Positions 5,703 to 12,043 of a stretch of 14,301 nt of DNA are shown here, in pieces. The notes under the pieces are model-generated. The model searched no databases, was not told the DNA's origin, and saw only the letters and a program-made list of their open reading frames with translations. Position 1 is the first letter of the stretch. The number at the start of each line of letters is the position of its first letter. The translations under genes were made by a program, and so were the position numbers. Source of the DNA: an uncultured Lachnospiraceae bacterium (GTDB lineage Bacteria > Bacillota > Clostridia > Lachnospirales > Lachnospiraceae); the NCBI GenBank assembly GCA_946413945.1, contig CAMKMR010000016.1, forward strand, positions 1 to 14,301, read 5' to 3'.

Positions 5703-6134
5703 TTAACTCAGATTTTTAAGTATTTTATACATTAGATTATACAGGTTTTCCATCTCTTCCTGTTTGATCCCAAGACATTTACACATTTCTGTAGGAATAT
5801 CTTTTGCCTTTTCTTCAAGTGCCTGTCCTGCTTCAGTCAGCTGAACTATAAGGTTTCTTTCATCCCAGAAGGATCTTGATCTTGTAATATATCCCTTTAC
5901 CTCAAGCTTCTTTAATACCGGTGTAAGTGTACCTGAATCGAGATAAAGTCTTAAACCAAGTTCTTTAACATTGGTTTTCTTAAGATCCCACATTACCATC
6001 ATCGCAAGATACTGAGTATATGTAAGATCCAGCTTATCAAGATATGGTTTATACTTTCTTATTATTTCCTTAGAACAAACATAAATTGGAAAGCATAATT
6101 GGTTTTCTAGTTTTAAACATTCATAATTACTCAT
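5703..6134 (-). CDS. MarR-family regulator of the OhrR (organic peroxide sensor) type
   Basis: 143 residues. The whole protein follows the OhrR pattern: LKLENQLCF (7-15) with the peroxide-reactive Cys at C14 (C15 in Bacillus subtilis OhrR), the nearby tyrosines Y28 and Y39, LTYTQYLAMMVMW (37-49), the recognition-helix region VKELGLRLYLDSGTLTPVLKKLE (56-78), and the winged turn with DERN (91-94). Two more cysteines, C118 and C120, lie about 104-106 residues after C14. That spacing is close to the second cysteine of two-Cys OhrRs, so a disulfide-switching type is plausible. OhrR proteins repress peroxide-defence genes until oxidised. No ohr peroxidase is in the window; the likely partners are trxB 54 bases downstream and the ABC exporter upstream. 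GAGG precedes the ATG by 6 bases. Confidence 0.85.
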   Translation of the reverse strand: MSNYECLKLENQLCFPIYVCSKEIIRKYKPYLDKLDLTYTQYLAMMVMWDLKKTNVKELGLRLYLDSGTLTPVLKKLEVKGYITRSRSFWDERNLIVQLTEAGQALEEKAKDIPTEMCKCLGIKQEEMENLYNLMYKILKNLS

Positions 6135-6158
6135 AACGGCCCTCTATAAATAATATCG

Positions 6159-6194
6159 ATTGTCTATAATTTACCTGTTTCTTGTTAGTACTAA
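6159..6194. promoter_or_regulatory. Possible operator region before the OhrR-like gene
   Basis: The 88-base gap between the exporter and the regulator holds a perfect 10-bp palindrome TTAGTACTAA (6185-6194) and an imperfect dyad ATTGTCTATAAT (6159-6170). MarR-type regulators bind AT-rich palindromes and often control themselves. No convincing -35/-10 pair was found here, so the site is only a candidate. Confidence 0.3.
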
Positions 6195-6222
6195 GTTGTC
6201 ATTTATCGTGCTTAAACAAGTC

Positions 6223-8127
6223 CTATGAGGCTGATAAACCTGTATAAAGCTGATAATATCTTCCCTTCTTTTCAATCAGATCATCATGTGTGCCTCTTTC
6301 TATGATCCTTCCTTGTTCAAGAACCATGATACAATCTGAGTTCTTTACAGTTGATAATCTATGGGCAATAACGAAAGTAGTTCTTCCCTTCATCAGCTTG
6401 TCCATACCTTCCTGTACTATCTTCTCTGTTCTTGTATCAATAGAAGATGTAGCTTCATCTAAGATAAGTGCAGGCGGATCTGCTACTGCTGCTCTAGCTA
6501 TTGCAAGCAGCTGTCTCTGGCCCTGACTTAAATTACCTCCATCTCCCTTAAGTACTGTATTATATCCATCCGGAAGCTGTCTTATAAAGTCATCTGCATT
6601 TGCAAGTTTTGCTGCTGCAATACATTCCTCATCGCTTGCATCAAGTCTTCCATATCTGATATTCTCCATTACAGTAGTTGAGAAAAGGTGAGTCTCCTGA
6701 AGTACAAGCCCCAGGGATCTTCTTAGATCAGCCTTCTTAATCTTATTAATATTTATACCATCATATCTGATCTTACCATCCTGTATATCATAGAAACGGT
6801 TTATCAGATTTGTGATAGTAGTCTTTCCTGCACCGGTAGATCCTACAAATGCAATCTTCTCGCCTGGTGCTGCATGTAAGCTCACATTATGAAGGACTGT
6901 CTTTTCTGCTACATATCCAAAATCCACATCATCCATTACAAGTGCGCCTTCAAGCTTCTTATATTCTACTGAACCATCAGCCTGATGTTCATGCTTCCAG
7001 GCCCATTTATTTGTTCTCTTGTCTGTCTCAACCAGGCTTCCATCTTCCTTTTCAACAACATTTACAAGAGATACATAACCCTTATCTTCTTCTACTTCTT
7101 CATCAAGGAGATTAAATATCCTGTCAGCTCCTGCAAGTGCCATGATTATGGCATTAAGCTGCATAGTTACCTGATTTATAGGCATATTGAAACTCTTATT
7201 AAAAGTAAGGAATGATGCAAGTCCTCCTAAGGTAAGACCTGAAATACCTGATATTGCAAGCCCTGCTCCTATTACTGTACAAAGCACATATGAAAGATTT
7301 CCCATCTGAGCTGTTGTTGGCATAAGGATATTTGCATACTTATTGGCATTATATGAACTTTCAAAGAGCTGATCATTTATCTTATCAAATTTCTCTATGC
7401 TTTCCTCTTCATGGCTGAATACTTTTACTACTTTCTGACCTGTCATCATTTCTTCGATAAAGCCATTTTCAGCAGCTATATCTTTTTGCTGCGCCATAAA
7501 GTATTTTCCGGAAAGCTTTGAAAGTTTTCCTGTTACTGCAAGCATTCCAAATACCATAAGAAGTGTAAGTATAGTAAGTGGAATGTTAAGTATTATCATA
7601 GAAATAAGTGTACCTATGATAGTTATTGAGCTCGAGAAAAGCTGTGGTATACTCTGGCTTACCATCTGTCTTAATGTGTCGATATCATTTGTATACATTG
7701 ACATGATATCTCCATGCTGCTTTGAATCAAAATATCTTAAGGGCAGCTTTTCCATATGTGTAAACATGTCATTTCTTAAGTTTCTCATGAAACCCTGAGT
7801 GACATATACCATGATCCTGTTATAAGCAAATGTTGCCATTACTCCTATAAGATAAAATCCGGCTACTACGATTATCCTTTTAAGTAGAGCGCTAAAATCC
7901 GGATTTTCACTTTCTATAAGAGGTTTTATATAATCGTCTATAAGTCCCTTGATAAAGAGTGTTCCCTGCAGATTTGCTAAAACGCTTATTATTATACAGA
8001 TTGCAACTATTATCAGATGCACTGAATAATTTTTAAAGAGATAGCCGATAAGCCTCTTCATTACTTTTTTAGGATCTTTTACAGAAGGTTTCATACCCCT
8101 TGGTGTTCTTCCTTTTGGTGCTGGCAT
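6223..8127 (-). CDS. ABC exporter half-transporter, catalytically competent subunit
   Basis: 634 residues: a basic N-terminus, a six-helix exporter membrane domain (about 25-335), and an ATPase domain (about 395-630). The ATPase motifs are canonical: Walker A GSTGAGKTT (429-437), Q-loop VLQET (475-479), Walker B ALILDEA with D557 and catalytic E558, and switch H589 in VIAHR. The signature is altered to LSQGQ (533-537). Between the domains there is a roughly 50-residue charged insert (about 345-392), including the Trp pair in NKWAWKHE. The ATG overlaps the stop of the preceding ABC gene by one base (TAATG), with a full AGGAGGTGAT site upstream, so the two are made together as a heterodimer. 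The substrate cannot be told; drug, lipid or peptide export are all possible. Confidence 0.93.
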   Translation of the reverse strand: MPAPKGRTPRGMKPSVKDPKKVMKRLIGYLFKNYSVHLIIVAICIIISVLANLQGTLFIKGLIDDYIKPLIESENPDFSALLKRIIVVAGFYLIGVMATFAYNRIMVYVTQGFMRNLRNDMFTHMEKLPLRYFDSKQHGDIMSMYTNDIDTLRQMVSQSIPQLFSSSITIIGTLISMIILNIPLTILTLLMVFGMLAVTGKLSKLSGKYFMAQQKDIAAENGFIEEMMTGQKVVKVFSHEEESIEKFDKINDQLFESSYNANKYANILMPTTAQMGNLSYVLCTVIGAGLAISGISGLTLGGLASFLTFNKSFNMPINQVTMQLNAIIMALAGADRIFNLLDEEVEEDKGYVSLVNVVEKEDGSLVETDKRTNKWAWKHEHQADGSVEYKKLEGALVMDDVDFGYVAEKTVLHNVSLHAAPGEKIAFVGSTGAGKTTITNLINRFYDIQDGKIRYDGININKIKKADLRRSLGLVLQETHLFSTTVMENIRYGRLDASDEECIAAAKLANADDFIRQLPDGYNTVLKGDGGNLSQGQRQLLAIARAAVADPPALILDEATSSIDTRTEKIVQEGMDKLMKGRTTFVIAHRLSTVKNSDCIMVLEQGRIIERGTHDDLIEKKGRYYQLYTGLSAS

Positions 8128-9896
8128 TATTTATCACCTCCTATTTCATCAAAGTCCCCTGAGCCCTTTGTCTGAGACTCATAAACTTCTCTATAGATAT
8201 CATTTGTCTTAAGCAGTTCTTCATGGCTTGCAAAACCACTTATCTTACCCTGATCCATAACTATTATCCTGTCTGCATCCTGTACAGATGATATTCTCTG
8301 GGCAATGATTATCTTTGTTGTTGAAGGTATATCTTCTCTCATAGCCTTTCTGATCCTTGCATCTGTTGCTGTATCAACTGCGCTGGTTGAATCATCAAGT
8401 ATAAGTACCTTAGGCTTTTTAAGAAGCGCTCTGGCTATACATATTCTCTGCTTCTGTCCTCCGGAAACATTTGTGCCTCCCTGGGACATCATTGTATTAT
8501 AGCCATCAGGAAATTTTTCTATAAATTCATCTGCACAACTAAGTCTGCAGGCTTCCTTACATTCCTCATCAGTGGCATTTTTATTACCCCATCTGAGATT
8601 CTCAAGTATAGTTCCAGAGAAAAGCACATTTTTCTGAAGAACAACAGCAACGCTGTCTCTTAAGGTTTTAAGATCATAGTTTTTTACGTTAATTCCTCCG
8701 ACCATTACTTCTCCAGAACTTACGTCATAAAGTCGGCTGATGAGATTTATAAGACTTGTCTTTGAACTACCTGTACCACCAATGATACCAATCGTCTCGC
8801 CTTCCTTAATACTTAAGTTTATATTATCAAGGACCGGCTTTTCCGCCTTATCGTTATACTTAAAAGATACATTTTTGAAAATGATATCTCCCGTCTTTAC
8901 TTCCATTACTGCATCTTCAGGATTTGTTATTGATGGTTCTTCATTAAGTACTTCCACGATTCTCTTTGCTGATGCTTCACTCATAGTGATCATTATAAAT
9001 ACGATTGAAAGCATCATAAGACTCATAAGGATGCTCATGCAATATGCAAGAAGCTTGGTAAGGTCGCCTGTTGAGAGACCTCCTAACTGGCCGAACTCTT
9101 TAATGATGAGTTTTGCACTTACCCAGCTTACAAGCAGCATACTTGTGTATACTACTATCTGCATTAATGGCATCATAAATGTTGTCATCGCCTCTGCCTT
9201 TACAAAGATGTCATATATATTCTGGCTCTTTTTTGTAAATTTCTTATTTTCGTAATCTTCTCTTACAAAACCCTTAACTACTCTGATGGCAGATACATTT
9301 TCCTGAACCCCTTCGTTAAGTTCATCATATTTTGGAAAGGCCTGAACAAAATATTTTGTAGCATTCTTTATGATGATCACTATACCGATTCCAAGGATTA
9401 TAACCGCTCCAAGATAGATAACTGCAACTTTTGCGCGGATTGCAAATGCAAATGACATTGATATGATAAGACTTGCTGGCGCTCTTGTGCACATACGAAG
9501 TATCATCTGGTATGAATTCTGAACATTAGTAACATCAGTTGTCATTCTTGTTACAAGACTTGCTGACGAAAACTTATCAATGTTTGCGAACGAGAAAGCT
9601 TGTATCTTTCTATACATTGAACGCCTTAGATTTCTTGCAAAACCTGCCGAAGCTCTCGCTCCTGTCTTTCCACCCATGATCCCGACATAAAGACTGGCTA
9701 AAGCAAGCAGAAGCATCATAGCTCCATAAAGTATAACCATCTTCATATCCGGTTTCTCACTATTTATCATGTCGATTATAAGTCCCATGATAAATGGTAT
9801 GATGGTCTCAAATATTACTTCCCCGATCATAAAAACAGGGGTCATAATGGAATCTTTTTTAAATTCCCCTATCTGTTTTGATAGTGTTTTTAACAT
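8127..9896 (-). CDS. ABC exporter half-transporter, degenerate-site subunit
   Basis: 589 residues with a six-helix exporter membrane domain (about 15-310) and an ATPase domain (about 335-575). Walker A is GGTGSSKTS (373-381), with Ser378 in place of the last Gly before Lys. The Q-loop is VLQKN (419-423) and the signature VSGGQ (477-481) is intact. Walker B reads LILDDS, so the catalytic Glu is Asp502, and the switch His is Gln533 in IAQR. These changes mark the inactive (degenerate) ATP site of an asymmetric heterodimer. The intact signature here completes the active site of the partner gene at 6223-8127, whose own signature is altered, so the two halves complement each other. GAGGAG lies 8 bases before the start ATG. 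No strong promoter was found between this gene and the divergent oxidoreductase. Confidence 0.93.
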   Translation of the reverse strand: MLKTLSKQIGEFKKDSIMTPVFMIGEVIFETIIPFIMGLIIDMINSEKPDMKMVILYGAMMLLLALASLYVGIMGGKTGARASAGFARNLRRSMYRKIQAFSFANIDKFSSASLVTRMTTDVTNVQNSYQMILRMCTRAPASLIISMSFAFAIRAKVAVIYLGAVIILGIGIVIIIKNATKYFVQAFPKYDELNEGVQENVSAIRVVKGFVREDYENKKFTKKSQNIYDIFVKAEAMTTFMMPLMQIVVYTSMLLVSWVSAKLIIKEFGQLGGLSTGDLTKLLAYCMSILMSLMMLSIVFIMITMSEASAKRIVEVLNEEPSITNPEDAVMEVKTGDIIFKNVSFKYNDKAEKPVLDNINLSIKEGETIGIIGGTGSSKTSLINLISRLYDVSSGEVMVGGINVKNYDLKTLRDSVAVVLQKNVLFSGTILENLRWGNKNATDEECKEACRLSCADEFIEKFPDGYNTMMSQGGTNVSGGQKQRICIARALLKKPKVLILDDSTSAVDTATDARIRKAMREDIPSTTKIIIAQRISSVQDADRIIVMDQGKISGFASHEELLKTNDIYREVYESQTKGSGDFDEIGGDK

Positions 9897-10075
9897 TTAA
9901 GTCACTCCTCTTCTAGTAAATGGATATATAACCCAATAGCTTATTTTTTTGCCCCATCCTAACAATCTATGTTAAATTGCATCCTACTTAATTGCAAGTG
10001 AAAAAAAGTTCACATTTTGACAATAGTTATTAATTAACGTATAATTAAAGGAGTTTTTGTACGGAGGAAACACTA
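9897..10075. other. Divergent intergenic region, exporter operon / oxidoreductase
   Basis: The rightward promoter at 10017-10045 is clear. For the leftward exporter operon only weak matches exist, for example TTGCAA-17-TAACAT on the minus strand (9996-9968). A direct repeat of AATTGCA (9975-9981 and 9990-9996, period 15) lies between the two genes and overlaps that weak candidate. It could bind a regulator shared by both directions. Confidence 0.45.
10017..10045 (+). promoter_or_regulatory. Consensus-perfect sigma-A promoter
   Basis: TTGACA (10017-10022), a 17-base spacer and TATAAT (10040-10045): both hexamers and the spacing match the consensus exactly. Transcription should start near 10052, giving a leader of about 24 nt with GGAGG at 10063-10067 and the oxidoreductase ATG at 10076. 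Confidence 0.92.
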
Positions 10076-11128
10076 ATGATCACATTTAAAGTTGGTATTA
10101 TGGGCGCCGGAAAGATTGCCCATAAAGTTGCTGAAACCCTTACTAAACTTGAGGGTTTCTCTATCGCAGCCATAGCTGCTCGTGAAAAAGAAAGAGCTGA
10201 AGAATTTGCTAAAGAATTTTCAATCGAAAAGAGTTACGGATCATACGAAGAACTTGTAAATGATCCTGAGATAGAACTTGTTTACGTTGCTACAGTTAAT
10301 TCTACACATGCAGAACTTGCTAAACTTTGTATCAATGCAAATAAACCTGTCCTTGTGGAAAAGCCATTTTCTCATAATGCTATCACAACAAAGGAAATTC
10401 TTGATCTTGCTAAGGCAAAGAATGTATTCTGTGGAGAAGCTCTTTGGACAAAATATATGCCTCAATTCTTTGTTCTTATGGATGGCATAAGAAAAGGCGT
10501 TATTGGTGATGTAAGATTTGTTAACTCAACTTTTGGTTATGCGGTAGCTGATAAGGACAGGATCCTGTCACCAGAACTTGCAGGTGGAGCCCTTCTTGAT
10601 CTGGGTATTTATCCATTTAACCTTACACTTTCATCAATCCCAATGCCTCCAATTTCAATGATCTCATCAAATCTTAAGTTTAAGACGGAACTTGATGCAC
10701 AGGATACATTTATCATCAATTATCCACAGGGAAGAACTGCAACTATCTTCCTTTCTGCTATCAATACTCTTAACAATAAGACTGTTATCAACGGAACAAA
10801 GGGTTATGTTGAGATAACAGGACCTAACAGCCTTGATGATGTTGTTTTCTATAATGCATTAGGCGAAGTGATCCATAAGATCGATCCACCAGAAGGAAAT
10901 ATCTCTGGTTATGAATATCAGTTCCTTTCAGCTAGAAAAGCAATTATCACCGGAAATATAGAGACTCCTGAACATAATCATGCTGCTATCCTCGCAAATA
11001 TGTCTCTCCTTGATAACTTTAGAAAATCATGGGGTATGTTTTACCCTCTTCCAGGTGAAGATGTTTTACAGAAGGCTGCAGATAGCATGAAGCGTCCAGG
11101 GCCTGAATCTCCTGTAAAAAATGCTTAA
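10076..11128 (+). CDS. Gfo/Idh/MocA-family oxidoreductase, dihydrodiol-dehydrogenase-like
   Basis: 350 residues. The N-terminal Rossmann fold has GIMGAGKIAHK (7-17); AAR (34-36) at the end of the second strand favours NADP(H) over NAD(H) by family precedent. VEKPF (94-98) is the family's E-K-P catalytic motif. EALWTKYMPQF (121-131) and GGALLDLGIYP (170-180) are typical of the dihydrodiol dehydrogenase / glucose-fructose-oxidoreductase branch; the latter has YP where many relatives have a GxHxxD-type site. These enzymes oxidise or reduce sugars, inositols or diols in the cytoplasm; the substrate here is unknown. GGAGG precedes the ATG by 8 bases. It is a single-gene unit, the only plus-strand gene, with its own consensus promoter and a terminator shared with aroD. 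Confidence 0.93.
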   Translation: MITFKVGIMGAGKIAHKVAETLTKLEGFSIAAIAAREKERAEEFAKEFSIEKSYGSYEELVNDPEIELVYVATVNSTHAELAKLCINANKPVLVEKPFSHNAITTKEILDLAKAKNVFCGEALWTKYMPQFFVLMDGIRKGVIGDVRFVNSTFGYAVADKDRILSPELAGGALLDLGIYPFNLTLSSIPMPPISMISSNLKFKTELDAQDTFIINYPQGRTATIFLSAINTLNNKTVINGTKGYVEITGPNSLDDVVFYNALGEVIHKIDPPEGNISGYEYQFLSARKAIITGNIETPEHNHAAILANMSLLDNFRKSWGMFYPLPGEDVLQKAADSMKRPGPESPVKNA

Positions 11129-11158
11129 TTAAGAAACGTGCGCCGCCAGGTGCACTAT

Positions 11159-11197
11159 AAAAATAAGCTGTCGCAACATTTGCGACAGCTTATTTTT
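11159..11197. terminator. Bidirectional terminator shared by the oxidoreductase and aroD
   Basis: Perfect 18-bp arms (11159-11176 and 11180-11197) with a CAT loop. The GC-rich core CTGTCGCAA/TTGCGACAG is flanked by A tracts on the left and T tracts on the right, so it works on both strands. The outer base pair touches the aroD stop codon (11199-11197), so the two convergent genes are packed tightly. Confidence 0.93.
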
Positions 11198-12015
11198 TAT
11201 AGTTGTATTTCACTAAATTTTTTGTACAGATCTTTAAGAGCAATCTGGCCTGGCGCACTTCCTTCTCCTACATATGCAAATGTAAGACAGGAGCCAGTTT
11301 CATTTCCATTTATCCTTGTTATCTTTCCAAGTTCTCCCATAGAAATGATAGCCACAGGGTTCTCAATATTGTTTTCCCAGAGTTTTCCATTTACTGCCCT
11401 TATTGTAAGGTCGATCATTCTATCTACATCCAACTTATTTTGTGGCTTAACAGCTATCTTAAGGATGTCTCCTCCAAGATATTCCATATTCCAAAGATAA
11501 GTCTCTAACTTATCATCATGAGGCGTTTCTTCAAAATTGTGATATGAAACTATTGTTGCTATGTTACTATCATGAGCACTTGCTGCAATGCGGGCAACAT
11601 GATAATTTCCAAACATAAGCTCAACATCTATCATATCAATACAACCGCTGCATATTGCACTTTCCTGTATATCAGCGATCATATTTTCAGCTCTGTCATG
11701 CCTTAATTCTCCACCTTCCTCTTCACTTCTATATGTAAATAACAGAAGTTTATCAGGAAAGATTTCCCTTAATTCCTTAAGAAGACATCTTAAACTGTTA
11801 GTATTTGTTACTTCGTCAAAATAATCTGCTCGAAATTCAATAACAGAAAGCTTACAAGCTTCATGGTCTTTATACTTTGTAGCTAATTTTTCAGATTCAT
11901 TTTTAATAAGTTCTGCCTGTTTTAAGATCTCATCCCTGCTGCGTCCCACGATCGGAACGCAGATTTTTGGGATATGATCTCCGAAGCAGACATTCTTTAC
12001 CATTATCTTTTTCAT
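11197..12015 (-). CDS. aroD: 3-dehydroquinate dehydratase, type I
   Basis: 272 residues, slightly longer than the usual roughly 250. It catalyses the third step of the shikimate pathway, dehydrating 3-dehydroquinate to 3-dehydroshikimate through a lysine Schiff base. Active-site residues line up with Escherichia coli/Salmonella AroD: E60 (in VIEFRAD), R96 and E100 (TYRSEEEGGE), H159 (SYHNF), the Schiff-base K186 (DILKIAVKP), R234 (SMGELGKITR), and S253 and Q257 (GSAPGQI). The N-terminus MKKIMVKNV matches the family start, and AAAGG lies 7-8 bases upstream. The gene begins 28 bases after the large membrane-protein gene with no terminator between, so it is probably cotranscribed with it. No other shikimate gene is in the window. 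Confidence 0.96.
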   Translation of the reverse strand: MKKIMVKNVCFGDHIPKICVPIVGRSRDEILKQAELIKNESEKLATKYKDHEACKLSVIEFRADYFDEVTNTNSLRCLLKELREIFPDKLLLFTYRSEEEGGELRHDRAENMIADIQESAICSGCIDMIDVELMFGNYHVARIAASAHDSNIATIVSYHNFEETPHDDKLETYLWNMEYLGGDILKIAVKPQNKLDVDRMIDLTIRAVNGKLWENNIENPVAIISMGELGKITRINGNETGSCLTFAYVGEGSAPGQIALKDLYKKFSEIQL

Positions 12016-12043
12016 GCTTCGACCTTTTTAATCTTTACTTATG

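Noticed and set aside
8740..9255. 171-codon plus-strand open frame
   Set aside because: It lies wholly antisense to the conserved ABC exporter subunit and has no recognisable motif.
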